From contig CM028335.1 of NCBI GenBank assembly GCA_016647705.1, positions 62,001-126,000 on the forward strand: a DNA stretch of 64,000 nt, written 5' to 3'. This document shows, piece by piece, positions 34,220-46,479 of the stretch; positions within the stretch are counted from its first letter, which is position 1; every line of letters begins with the position of its first letter. The stretch is from Eucommia ulmoides (Eukaryota > Streptophyta > Magnoliopsida > Garryales > Eucommiaceae). A model generated the notes under the pieces. The model was not told the origin of the DNA. It ran no database searches and saw only the letters and a list, made by a program, of their open reading frames with translations. Position numbers and translations under genes: made by a program.

Positions 34220-35150
34220 TGCATCCTAGTCCAGAATTTCAACAAAAAAGTTTAATATCTCATTTTGAAAATCATGATTTATAGATTATTATGGTGTAAA
34301 AAAATTACTGAACAACAATTACAATTAGAAGAAAATGTAAGTTTTATTTTTAGTTTCATTGGTGGTTTATTATTATATTTGTTCCGCGTTTATAGGGTAA
34401 TCACATATATATAGAAGGAAATGATTCATTAATAGGGATAAATTAGTCCGCGAAATGGTAATAAGACTAAACGGTTAGGAAAAAAAAACAGTTGGATTTG
34501 ATTGGCAGTTTCAACACCCATTTAGGATGGGGTGTCAACTGCCCCCACAATTCAAAATTTTGCCTGCCATCTGGGAGCCTGTGAAGTAAAGCCTATCCCC
34601 AACAATAAAGATTCAAATTACTACTTACAAATCGCCGGAAAAATTCCATCCTTTAATTTATAGCTATAGGACCAAAAGGAACTTACAAACCAAATATAAA
34701 ACCTTAACTTGCCAGAAGGGGAACTCACTTGAGGATCAACGACAATCGTATTAAGAATAGCATTGTCCAGGAAACAAACATGGAGGAATATCATCCGGCA
34801 AACAATTTCGCAGTGATAAATACCGATTTGGCCTTGGAAAGTCAAATAATAAAGTAGTGAAACGAGCTTTTCCTCCAACCCCGTGCATCGTCCACCAGAT
34901 TACATGTGAACCATCACCAAATGTGTTGTATGCCTAACACTGCATCCTACTGTACAAGAACTCACACTCGGGCTTTATCATAAAGAAGATAAATTATCCG
35001 CCATTTATTTGTCAATTCCACAATGTTTATCCATAAAATCATTTTTCTCCAGAATCCTAGCTCAGACAAGTTCTTTTTTGCCACCAAAAATGGGCATCAC
35101 AGGCAAAAGCTTCTTCCATCTTCACATAAAAACGAGCAATACACTCGCAT
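34220..35150. other. Region downstream of the GAUT7-type gene
   Basis: Contains the 3' UTR on the minus strand. An 85-codon frame at 34,878-34,621 has a good GTGAGT donor-like site inside but no similarity I can name and no partner exon, so it is not called as a gene. Confidence 0.4.
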
Positions 35151-35157
35151 TGTAACA

Positions 35158-38100
35158 CTATGGATTCACATTGCAATCACTTAATAACTGATTTTCCCCG
35201 TTCAAGAACTTCCTCCAATAACCTTTAAATTTGGGAATGCTAAGCTCAAGCCAAGGTTTCATATTTCCATTATAATGCAATACAGCTGCTTTCTTAATGG
35301 CCTTGACATTGATGCCATAGCTGTGACCGAGTCCTGACAGAACCCAGTTGTCATCAAGAGCATAAACTGAACCCTGAAAGGTGAGCAAGCTAGCACGCAA
35401 TATGGCAAGTTCAGATAACCCCTCTTTTGAACTCAGCTGCTCCTTAACATAACAGAAAAAATCAAGAGCAAGATCAGATATAAATTTCTATACACATCAA
35501 ACACACACACACACAAACGTAACTAACAAGAGAGGAAGGTATAATTCTCAAAAAAATTATATTTTCGACGCAACAGCTAGAACTTATCCAGTCATAATAT
35601 AAGGGTCCAAAATTCTCTATGAATGGTGGATTGTCATAATGGCTGCTTCCATTGATGTGCACCTTTTTTGCTGAAGATATCTCTTATATATAGAGAGAGA
35701 GAGAGGGGACCCGGGGGGGGGGGGACCCGGGGGGGGGGGGGGGAATTGTTTTATTTTTAAATAAAGAGTTTGAACAACTTAATTCTGTCCTTTTTAGCCT
35801 ACAGCCCCTTATAGTCTGCTGGCAATTAAAAGTTTTTCTCCTTCTCTCTCCTCCTCCTCATCCACTTTTCAAAGAAACACGGGTGCACGCGTGGAGAGAG
35901 TAGAGAAGTAGGGGTGGAAGGGCCAGATTTTGGGGAAAGAGAAACTTAGGGGATCAGCGGATTTTGGAAGGTTCAACATGGTAAAGTTTAGATGATGTTT
36001 GGTGCACGGGAATGAAATGGAATTTTTGCATGGCCATGAATCCTTCATGAATGGAATGGAATATTTGAATGAGCCGCCATTCAAAATTCCGTTCCATTCC
36101 CATTTCCCACCTACCAAACATTTCATCAGTTTCATAGTAGGAGATAAAAAAGGAAGGAAGAGGTGGAGGAAGGTGGAAAACAAAGGAGAGGGGTTTCAGT
36201 TGCTGGTGATGGTGGTTGCTTGCTTTCTAAGGAATTAAGAATTAGAGGATAGGAGGAGGTGGGAAAAAATATTTGTTTACCCAAAATGATAATTTCAAAA
36301 AGGAATCCCAAAAATTTAGGGGCATGTTAAAAATCCTACCTTTGAACCAATAGTGTCTAACAACCCTATTAATAAAAGAAATCTCCTCACCCAGAAACAT
36401 CACATCAACTTACTTCCAAACAAATCAAACACTTTTCACCTATTAAAAACATGAATTTGCATTCATGATCTAGAAAACTTCAGAGTTAAAAAAATAAAAA
36501 ATCAAACAGATTAAGTTACTTTTATTCATGAGATAACATTACTTATAGGGGAAAATACATTTTAAACCCTTTAACTATTGACACATTTTTAAGTAGTCCT
36601 CTTAAATTTAGGAATTTTATTTTAAACCCTCTACGTATGAACACAGTTTTAAAATACCATTCTGTTAAATTTTCCGTCAAAGATTTGAGGGGCGAAATAG
36701 TCTTTTATTATTTTTTTATATTCTTCTTCTTTTCTTTACTTTTTCTTTTCTTTTTCACTCCCCCCTCTCTCTCTTTCTCCTCCCTCCCTGGACTTCACCC
36801 CTGTAACAGGCGGAGGAGATCATGGTGGTTATCACAACTGCGACAGGAGGCGAAAATCCTAACGGCTTTGATTTGTTCTCCGCGAGTTTGTTGAGCGAAT
36901 TCCGCGGCTCGATCTCCCTGCGAACAGTTCTCTTCCAGAAGCTTTGTCTCAACAGCTTCCTGGAGAAGCTCCTAGGCAATATCACTTTGTTATGCTTACT
37001 CTCTCTTGACGGAGCCTTGGCGGTAGCGGCAAAGGGAAAACGCTTGACAGCGTTGATCACTGCCACCGAAGCTTTCTGAAACGCCGACATCGTCGTCGAC
37101 GGCAACGCAGATTTCAATCGGTTCCGCAGAGATTTCTCCGCTTCAAATGACCACTTATTCTTGTGATCGATTTCGATCAGAAATCGAACGGTCGTGCAGC
37201 ATTGCGTACGACCAGAAACCGTTCGACGAACACGAACTCAGATCATCAGCGAGATAATCCTTCAGGAGTAATGAAATTTGCAATGAATGTGAATGAAGGC
37301 AATAAAGAGAGTTTGCAAGGGGGGGGAGGGCAGAAATGCTGGTTTGTCAAGCGAAAAAGCTGAATTCAATCAGGGAAAGCAATAACAACCAAATTGTCTC
37401 AGCGATCTCTCTCTACAAATCAATGGCTGTTAGAGAGAGAGTATCTGCAACAATGGTGGATTTAGAGGTAGGGTTTATAGAGTGAGAGGGGATTAGTGAA
37501 GGTGAGAGGTAGCTTCTTAGGTGAAGATCTCAAGGTGAAATGGAAGACAAGAAGCAGCACTGGCAATGGAGAGAGAGAGAGTGATCAGAGGAGGTAGAAG
37601 CTTGGATGCTTCTTCTCATGGTTATTTGAATCTCAAGTTTGATTATTTTAGTTTGATCAGGGGGTGATTGTTACGAAAAGAGGTGGAGAAGAAAAAGAAA
37701 AAAGGAAAGTAAAGAGGGAAAATAAAAAAAAATAAAAAAAATAGCGAAAGACTATTTTGCCCCTCAAATTTGTTAGATTTGATGAAAAATGTGTTCATAC
37801 ATGGAGGGTTTAAAATGAAATGTCTAAACTTAGAAGGACTACTTAGAAATGTGTCAATAGTTAGAGGATTTAAAATGTACTTTTCTCTTATTTATATATT
37901 TATTTATTTTATTAGGGTGGGGGAGGAAGATTTATTCATGACAAACTAATGAAACAAATAAGAGGACCAAATGAGCATCACATAATAATGAATCACAACA
38001 AATTATTTATATTTATTTTTGCTAGAAATAATTCGATAAATAGTACCTTCAGGCTCATGCACTACGTATTAAAGACCTAAGAACATCCCAAACCGGTATT

Positions 38101-41100
38101 ACTGTTGAATCAAACAAAAAATTTACTTCGCCTTTACGTGCCCATGCAATAACTTTAATATAATACATTTTTTATACAAATACTTTTGGATCCTAGAAGA
38201 GTTGGTGTTTCCTAGATTATGGGTATGGCGTACAGGTGTGTACTCTAATGTCGGACTTGACTATATTCCCAAGCTTTTCCACTAATTTCAAGTGCCAGGC
38301 AAGAGTTTTCCTACTGAAGTGTCTGCACATGTACTATGACAGAAGGGTCTGGTCAAACCTAAACGAACCTAAAAGTTATTCACCAAATGTTAGGAAATCT
38401 ACCTTAAGTATAGATAGACCACATAAGCCTTGGGTGCACTTTGTCCATAAATTTACGCACACTGGTTGATTGTATAAATTACCGCAGTTACTTACATAAC
38501 CACATTACTAGGTCGTCATGCCACAACTATTACATTTGGTTAAAAGCAGATCTCTCTGGGCCATCACATTACAATTTTGGTTGCAAAACCTGCAAAAACT
38601 GTTATAGCCTATAACTGAACATAAAAATTAGATATATCCATCCAGATTTCATATTTTTCTTCCTTGAACCAACTTTTTCATTCAAAATAATAGGGGTCTG
38701 GACTAGATCCCTGCCTTTACGTGTCAAAATAGTTCAACATATCCCAAGTCAGTTGATGTACTAGTGGCAGGAAAGTAGGAAAGTTTACCAAAACTAATGA
38801 ATGTGAATTTTTTATTTTTTATTTTGGCCTAACTTGCACGCACCTCTTGCAGGAACCTTTGGTATGTTCCAGTAAGATCTTGCTCCCTCCACTTGACTAA
38901 GTCGACAATGTTTAACCCAGACATCCATGCACAAGAATTTTCATCAAAATTACTTTTGCCCAAATAAAGTTTCAGCTGACCCAGCCTCACTGTGCATGAC
39001 TGCACTGCACCATTGACTTTCCCATCCATGTTGATTCTCCATAAATCAGACAAGTCACTTTGGACAATAATATCATCATCCAAAATGACAACTTTCTTCA
39101 AAGAAGGAAATATCATAGGGAGGAGATAATGCGAACTCGAAAAAACAGATAAGTATTCTGTTCTAATCTCGGATATAGATGGTTTATCAGTAGCACGGAA
39201 GGTAACACGAAACTCTTCAGGCAATAAGAAACCCGACCGATTGTCAAAAAGAAGCTTGTCCAAGTTAAGATCCTCCATGTTTAACACTTGAATTGTGGAT
39301 TCCTTATAAGTGTTTCTGAAATACCATAGTTTCATAGCAAAGAAACTCTGTCTGTCTGTGAGAACATGAAAAAATTGATTTCCACTATCCTGAAACAAAG
39401 TAAATTAATCAGTGTCTTTAACATAAGTATAAAACAAAATAAAAAAGCTATAGCACGTACTTTTGCATGCATGACGGTTGAGTTTATCACTGCAGCAGAC
39501 GCAAGTACATTGCTGGAGAATATGACATAATGATGCAAATCTGGATTCAGATATTTCTCAGAGATTGACTGGTCCATGTCAAAAGGAGATTTGAAATACT
39601 CCAGAGTGAGTCGCATTGACAAACAGTGGAGACTCTTTGGCATGGTTTGGACAGCGAGTTGGTAGAGGAAGGCACTTTGCTTTATGTGAAAGTTAGCTTC
39701 ATCCTCAATCAGATCAACTAATTGTCTTAATTTCCTGTCAACATTGTTGCAATCCACATGAAAGGATTTAGATCTGGTAATAGCAGTTTCCATCATGTGC
39801 AGCTTCTTCTCAATCCTGGAAGAATAGAGGAAAATCATACATAACAATCTGTAGAAACATAATCTGAACCAACTTGATTAAAAGTTAAAACCATGTATAG
39901 AAAAGAACCAGTGAATAATCGAATGCACAGAAGGGCAACTTTGATTCCTAGGCATTGTTGACTGCTACGACATGAAAAGAAGGAAGCATGCCAAACAAAA
40001 CAGCACTACAAAAAATGGCCAGAATTTGTTTGCATACATAAGGAGAGCGTTGAATTCAATAGCCACCCCTAATGACTCATGACAAGGTTGGAATTGCATC
40101 ATATATGCTCTCCATTCACTTCGAATTTGTACATGATGGTGTGGATTTTTTCTGACATAGCAGTCCGCAATGGGCACATACGATGCATTTCAGATTTGGC
40201 AAGATAGTGAAGCTCCTTAAGGAGGAAGAAGGCATAAGCACCATATTGCAATTTGCAACATACGCATATGAACAAAGTGCGACTGAATGCTCAATAATAT
40301 TGGGGACAAGGAAAAGCAAAAAATGGAAAATGGAGTAAAGGCTATGAAAAAACAATTGACAGGAGAATTACAGCGGCGGAAGATCTTTATCTGTAGTAGC
40401 TTCACCAAGAATACGTTCAAACTCTTGAATAATTTGCTTTAAATCATGTGCCAACTTATCAAGTGCCGGAAGTTTTGCAATGCTAGGAAAATAAGCTCGA
40501 GCAACAAAAAGCTGGTCCTTCATTTTCTTCACCATAAAGTCTTCCATTATCTCCTTGTGTTCTTGCCACCACAAGCAGTAACTCCCATATTTCAGTTGAC
40601 ACAATCTTTCCCCATTATCAATGCCTTCCATGCTTGAAATGACTTCCCCTAAATTATTGACTATGGTGTTCTGCAATGGAGCAAAGAATCAATCACAAAG
40701 GAATTCAACATACAATAAAGAGAATTTTACACTTTGCACCCCTGAAGTTTCAGACAAATCCTACTTTACTCATGTCCTTTCAATTTGAACACGTTAAACC
40801 ATGAATTATCCAAATCGTGGCAAGTCAATCCTTCCGTCATTTTTCATGACAGAATTTGCCCATGTGGGTGATTATGTGTTTGACACGTGATTGATTTTCG
40901 TCATAAAAAATGATGGAATTACCGATTTAGACTGAAGTGACGTGATTTGGATACTTCAGGGGTTAATGTGTTCAAATTGAAAATACAAGGGCTATTGTGG
41001 GATTTCTCTTAAACTTTAGGAGTGCAAATGCAAAGTGCAAAAACCTCTAAAATGAATTTGAATTATATGACGGCAAAAACCAAGCAAGTCAGTTTGACAT

Positions 41101-44100
41101 ATTTATACATTATGTTTTGGAAGAGAATTTGGCATCTTAATAGGCACTGGAAAACCTGCAAAAAGAATGAAGGAAAAGGAAATTCATTAAATATTTGAGC
41201 TCCACTGGACATCTTTCTTAAAGTAAAGATAATGAAGACTGATTTTTCCCCCTTTAGTAGTTTAAATAGAGGGGGAAAAAAAAGGATGTTTCGAATTGGA
41301 AAAGCATGAAACCTTACCAACAATTATGTCATCAACCTCCTTTTCTGAGTTTCTTCCATCCTTAGAAAAAATAAAATATATTAAGAGAATATAAGATATT
41401 TACTTATGCCATCAATAGATGATTTTTTTATCTTTTCTTTTGCTTTTTTGTGATACTTGTAACTATAAATGAAGATATCACCTCCTCCAAAAATGTAGAA
41501 GAGAGACAATTTATGAAGAGAAAAGAAGCAAAGGAAAAAAGACATCAAAGGTTAGCGTCAACCCATATTGTATCATATGCAGGTCAAGAAAAGTGAGAAA
41601 ATAAATCCACCCATCATTGAATGATTGAATCCAAAACACAAAACAAAATTGGTTTCAGAATCCGACACTTCAAGGACACGATGATGGAATAAAGAAGTTC
41701 TACAAAAAAACCCTAAACAATGAAATACACCAAACACGTAATCAACTCAGGAATCTTTTCTGATCATGAATAAAAAGTTGCAATGTTAGAGGCAAAATAA
41801 TATAAACGCACTAGGTGGCACCAAAATAGCTTACAAAGATTTAAGCTTTCTCCACAGGAATTGGAAAAATGAAGTTAGTTGGCAAAGTAAGAGAGTGAAA
41901 CATGTTTGGAACAGCGATACCACTTCAACTGCAGTAATAAAACTGACTAACTTACAGTAGAAACAGAAGTAGAGTGAAAATAAAGAAGCATTCAAAATAT
42001 ACCTTGTCCCCTGAAATTTATAGAACGGGGACAAATAACAACAGGAGATAGACAAAGTTGCAAGCACAAAGTGCGCATAATAAATAAAAAGCAACCACAA
42101 CACCCTCTATTTTATCATCTTCCCTCTCCCTTTTCTGTCTGGAATTAGTCAAACTCAAATTTAAATTTTGAATTCTTCGAAGGCTGTAAGCAAGATTTTC
42201 ACACATGATACTTCTGATACTACATATATTACCAAGAAGTATTACTACAATCCGTTGCAATTGTTGTTATAGGCCTCAGTCTGAATCTCTGCACCACCTA
42301 TTTTCACAACGGGACTTGGCAAAGAGTGTGTGGAATGCTTTTGGTGCGACTCAATGGAATGGAGAAGTATTTGGCAGATTGGTTGGTTGGTGTCACACAC
42401 GATACTTCTGATGCTACATATATAACCAAGAAGTTTTACTACAATCCGTTGTAATTGATGTTATATGCCTCAGTTTGAATTTCTGCACCACCTGTTTTCG
42501 CAAGGGGACTTAGCAAAGAGTGTGTGGAATGCTTTTAGATTGACTTAATGGAATGGAGAAATATTTGGCAGATTGGTTGGTTGGTGGAAACAATATAAAT
42601 CTACCCTCTGAAAAAAAATTGTAGTACGCTCACTCTTTCTGTGTTGTGCTAGAAAATCTGGAAAACGTGTAACAAGGTTAGATTAGATGGAGTTCAATGT
42701 GATGTTCAGAAAGTTCTTTTTAATATTCAACAAATCTTGTCCAAGATTGCTCTGCTTGCAAAGAATACGAAATCTACGATTCAGTTCATTTATTGGAGTC
42801 GGCCGTGTAATAGACTAAAGATGAACTTGGAAGGTAGCTCTAGAGGAAACCCTGGTTTCATTGGCTGAGGTACTTTGCGGAATGCTAATGGGACTCTTTT
42901 ATTTGGGTTTACTTAATTTCTTGGGGTTGGATCTAACTTGCTTGCAGAATCAAAAACCCTTTGGATCGCGCTTCAGTATTGTGTTGAGCTTGAATGCTCT
43001 CCATAGATATAGTCAGTGACAATGCACTGCTAGTCGAAATGGTTGCTGGGAGAGCTAAAATCCCCTAGAGATTAACGTCGTTGATTAGGAGTATAAAATA
43101 TCTGGCATCTAAGGTTCATGCTTCTATTTCGCGCTGTTACAGGGAAGCTAATACAGCTGTCGGCTTGTTAGCGAAGCTTGGAAGCGGTGGAGATAATCGA
43201 ACCTTCTGGTTTAAATCAAAATGTCTGGCGCCTGTTCATGGATGCTTAAGACTAGATAGACTACGGTTCCCTCGGATTTAGAAGATTAAAGGAACTTATT
43301 AAGTTTTATTTTTGATTGATTTTTATATGTTTTTATTTTTCGTTAGATTATGTATTGTTTCGATTATTTTCAGAGGTCAGGCTTCGCCCCCCTCTGAGTT
43401 TTGTAGTCATTGGTTTAATTAATAAATCTTTTCTCGCACCATCGAGGTTCCCCTAAAAAAATTATGAGAGGCTAGTAAGAGAGGATGATATAAGATTTTG
43501 CCTCAAAAATTGAGTGAAAATACAATATCCATGTAGAACGAAAATCTACAAATCATCTAATACCCTTCACGGTTGAAATATGATTAAAGTTCTCCAAACA
43601 TCCAACCACGAACTCTATTGAGCTTGAATATTTAAATGTATATAATTGGTTGTTCTATGCATAAGAGTTATGCCCTATATCAAATCCTAATTTGTGTATT
43701 TTACGAATTTCTTGGGAATATCCTTATTTATTTAAATAATAAAAGGACACTAATTAAACTTTATTATTCAATTCTTATGACATTTGTTGAGAAGAGTTAA
43801 ATCTTTAATTAAAAAAAATATAAATCAATCTAGCGCATAAGATGCTTTCTCTCGTACATTGTTGAACACCAAGTGTCAGGGAGTTGGAACATAAATGTCT
43901 ACTTGTTGGACAATAAGCGTTTGAATGTAACCACTTTGGATATTACATATAGAGTTTTAAAAATTCACAAGTTGTGGCATTACACATGATCTTCTGAAAA
44001 GAGGAACTATATCATCCTGCATATAAATTGTTGTACTATAACATGAGATGTTCTCTTGAATGATCCTTCGGATTGAGGCCTTGTATTTCTTTACATATTT

Positions 44101-45852
44101 CTTTTTATATTTGATGGTACTAATTGATTCAGCTAATCAAATTCTATAGGGTATTCATTAGATATAGTGGATTGTGTATAGAGACATGAGTGCGTGAGAT
44201 GGGATCTATAATACAATAACGAAGGATATAACATATGTGAATTTGAAAAGGATTGTAGATTCTTCACTTTTGAACTACTTCACTTGCTGAATGCACATAT
44301 TTTTTGTGTTAGAGGCCATATCCTATTGGCTCTTTTGAGATAATTAAATTGGGCAGATTGAATTGTATGGTAGCTAGCAGCTAGTAGCTACATGTAATAA
44401 GATCATTGGCAACTTGCAGTTCCTACTAAATGGACATAGTGATGACATGTTACAAGACCTTACTCATTAGTCATGACTTGTGGTAACCACTATAGAGGTA
44501 ATGAGTTATTTCTATTTTATACAACAGTAAAAATAGAAAAAGTTCCAATGCCATAACTAATTGTGAAGTAGATGTTAAAAAGGAAGTTTTGTGTACCTCC
44601 ATTGAGATTTAGAATAGTATCAAACACACCGTTGCGGGCGTGCTGTTTTGAATCAGATTCTCCCGCTGGTTTATAAATAATTTGCATGATTACCGCCCCA
44701 CTAATTTAGTTTATGGATCTTAAAACATTGTTTATGAATACTTACATGTCATGATTAAAGGGTAAATATGCATGCGACAAAGTTTAAAAACTGTCAATCA
44801 AACCAATAGGACTAAAATGGAACAATCGACCAAGGAAAATGATTACGTCGTGCCTTTTGAAATTGTAATTTACAGTTTGAAGAACCTGATACAAAATACT
44901 AAACCTATTGGCACCTATTCGAGTTTCATAAATAGAAATTTCTGAAATATACAAAATTTCGCTGAGATTTTCGTGTGATATCATTATTATGAGAGAAAAA
45001 AACATCTAAACCATCCAATATCCAAATAACTAAAATTTGCAGAAATCTATGTCTAAAAGGTGACCATGAAATTGGTCAGGTGCCCACATGTATTACCTGT
45101 GGTAGATTCCCCGCGACATCGCCATTGGGTTGATCGTAAACTTTAATAGCACCCTTAATCCAACAGGGAACCAGAATAAGATTAAATGAATGTTAAAATA
45201 AGAAAATAAAATGTAATTGTAATTTAAAATCCTTACCGAAGCTGCAGTACTTTGTTCAGTTACATAACCTACATAAGTTCCAGAAAGTAGTGTTAAGTGG
45301 GATCAATATCAGAAATTAATGCAACAACATCAACTACAGCAAGACCGCGGATCACATCTAAAAGGGTAACACAATTCCCAAGCAATCCAACGTAATTTTT
45401 ATTTCCAAAGCTTTCCTCGCGTGTCCTGATTCCTTTTAGAGTAGCTTTCTAACCCACTACTCGTACAAGTGCTCCGAATTTATAATTACATCAGAAGGAA
45501 AACAAATTTGAATGGAAGGCAGATATATAACCTATTTTTGAATGCCAGTAAAGGGTAGTTATAGGCTAGTCCCTATTCTCGATCTGACGCAACAGAAGAC
45601 GAGCATTGTCAATGAAAATCGAGGGGGGAAAACGTGATGACAATAGAGGGCACTTAGGAGAATCACACAGATTTTAGAATTATAGTCTGGTATTGTATTA
45701 CCGGAAAAGTAAAACCGATTGTGGAGGCCGAGCAAAAATAGTAGCGGAACGAGCATGGATAAAACGACAAGGCCCACTACCCCAATTGCAAGACTTCTCC
45801 ATCGTCTCTTCGCCGGAAGAGTGTAAGATGAAACACCCGCCCCGCCCTTCAT
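35158..45852 (-). CDS. GAUT7: GAUT7-type galacturonosyltransferase (GT8), 9 exons, 604 aa
   Basis: GAUT7 anchors the catalytic GAUT1 in the Golgi complex that makes homogalacturonan, the pectin backbone. Exons in transcript order: 45852-45702, 45268-45237, 45153-45097, 41360-41318, 41155-41109, 40670-40372, 39815-39461, 39389-38844, 35442-35158. All phases agree and the model gives 604 aa (Arabidopsis about 619). It has a type II anchor after a basic stretch (about residues 20-42, SMLVPLLFLLGLHN), the family blocks LKYGSYCLWW, MKDQLFVARAYFPSIAK and FLYQLAVQTMPKSLHCLSMR, the metal-binding VVILDDDIIVQ, and LHYNGNMKPWLELSIP before the end LSDCNVNP. The last exon could start three bases later (35,439). 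A further open stretch at 44,665-44,597 has splice-like borders but needs phase 1 on both sides, so it is left out. The last intron (3.4 kb) and intron 3 (3.7 kb) carry transposon insertions. Confidence 0.93.
35705..35743 (+). repeat. G-run cluster with G-quadruplex potential
   Basis: GGGGACCC, then a run of about 12 G, ACCC and a run of about 15 G, preceded by a GA microsatellite. It lies in the last intron of the GAUT7-type gene, about 260 bases upstream of the last exon, where the transcript strand is C-rich. Run lengths may be affected by assembly or sequencing error. Confidence 0.85.
35990..36135. mobile_element. Small foldback (MITE-like) element, about 145 bases
   Basis: ATGTTTGGTGCACGGGAATG...AAATGGAATTTT on the left is inverted on the right as ATTCCGTTCCATTCCCAT...CTACCAAACAT. 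The interior repeats GAATGGAATGGAAT. No coding capacity; no clear target duplication beyond GATG/CATC. Confidence 0.55.
36548..37887. mobile_element. Pack-MULE-like element in the last GAUT7 intron
   Basis: Terminal inverted repeats of about 150-170 bases (36,548-36,715 and 37,732-37,887) align well: GGGGAAAATACATTTTAAAC on the left, GAGAAAAGTACATTTTAAAT on the right reversed, through TAACTATTGACACATTT, AAGTAGTCCT and GGGGCRAAATAGTCTTT. The flanks carry a 9-base near-perfect duplication, TTACTTATA (36,539-36,547) and TTATTTATA (37,888-37,896), the size typical of Mutator-like elements. The interior lacks a transposase but holds a GC-rich, gene-like open frame, which is the definition of a Pack-MULE. 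Confidence 0.8.
36755..37090 (-). pseudogene. Captured gene fragment inside the Pack-MULE-like element
   Basis: From ATG 37,090 to a stop at 36,755 this reads 111 codons, beginning MSAFQKASVAVINAVKRF, with a basic region (RSFSRKLLRQSFWKRTVRRE) and then KLAENKSKPLGFSP. The same frame stays open for at least another 100 bases upstream (TVRFLIEIDHKNKWSFE, RNRLKSALPS), so the captured coding piece probably starts beyond the ATG. Codon use is GC-richer than the surrounding intron. I do not recognise the parent gene. Whether it is transcribed is unknown; it lies on the same strand as GAUT7. Confidence 0.5.
40720..41047. mobile_element. Foldback TIR element, about 328 bases, in a GAUT7 intron
   Basis: The two halves are inverted copies along most of their length: GAGAATTTTACACTTTGCA on the left against GAGGTTTTTGCACTTTGCA reversed on the right, then CTTTCAATTTGAACACRTTAA and ATTATCCAAATCRYG, closing on ATTTTTCATGACAGAATTT. 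It sits between exons 6 and 5 on the plus-strand order (41,109 is the next exon edge). No coding capacity, hence a non-autonomous MITE; superfamily not fixed because the target duplication is unclear. Confidence 0.8.
42205..43465 (+). pseudogene. LINE 3' portion: zf-RVT, RNase H and 3' UTR
   Basis: 42,205-42,411 reads CNCCYRPQSESLHHLFSQRDLAKSVW, the reverse-transcriptase zinc-binding motif (CxxC...ES..HLF...A..VW). This segment of about 200 bases is repeated in tandem at 42,405-42,590. 42,820-43,000 reads MNLEGSSRGNPGFIG and GTLRNANGTLLFGFT, the RNase H start, with stops. The 3' end (AGGCTTCGCCCCCCTCTGAG...AGGTTCCCCTAAAAAAA) matches 1,024-1,310. It is antisense to the GAUT7-type gene. Confidence 0.8.
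43470..45090. other. GAUT7 intron 3, remaining sequence
   Basis: AT-rich. Contains the optional exon-like stretch at 44,665-44,597 (AGESDSKQHARNGVFDTILN) described with the gene; nothing else is supported. Confidence 0.45.
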
Positions 45853-46440
45853 CTTCTCATCCTCGTCTCCCCGTTCTCACTTTTCGTTTTTCCCTAGGCT
45901 AAATTGCGATTCGAGCCCTGGAAGTTTCAATGAGTTCTCATTTTACCCCTTATTTTTCCAATGTTTACAGTTCACTCCCTACACTTTGCCTAAGAAAATT
46001 AAGAATAGATAGGAAATCTATCAACATAATTTATATTTATATCTATATCTATAAAAGAAATTAAAATTACAAGACTACACTTGAAGACGAATGAGAGTTC
46101 ACAAACCTTACTTGATTCTCTTTAATTTTTCTCTTTAATATTTTATTTAAATGAATTTTAACTATTCTTTACCATTAATATCGTAATTTGAGTGAATTAA
46201 ATTGTTATTTATTATTGATATGGTAGGTTCTATAATTTTTAAAGATTTTTTTTATTGTTCTCTTTCCCTAATGAGCGTTTTATATTAGGGTTTTTATTGT
46301 TTAGGCCATATCTTATATTCTTTCTCCTCAATAGATTTTTTATTAAAATAGTTATTATTTAGTCTTCTAACAAAATGTGGTTATTTTTCAATCATTTTAT
46401 GAACGTGAATGAACAAGTTTACCCCTTATATATAGGGGTA
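45853..46440. other. Upstream region of the GAUT7-type gene
   Basis: Presumed promoter and 5' UTR on the minus strand. No single convincing TATA box; TATATCTATATCTATAAAAG at about 46,030-46,055 is AT-rich simple sequence. Confidence 0.4.
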
Positions 46441-46479
46441 AGAGACACCATAATTCATCAATTATTGAGGAATTTTCAA

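Noticed and set aside
34621..34878. 85-aa minus-strand frame with a GTGAGT donor-like site
   Set aside because: No partner exon, no recognisable homology, and it is downstream of the GAUT7 stop. Could be a remnant but not supportable.
39332..39847. A 171-aa minus-strand open frame
   Set aside because: It contains GAUT7 exon 39815-39461, but both ends run past splice sites into intron.
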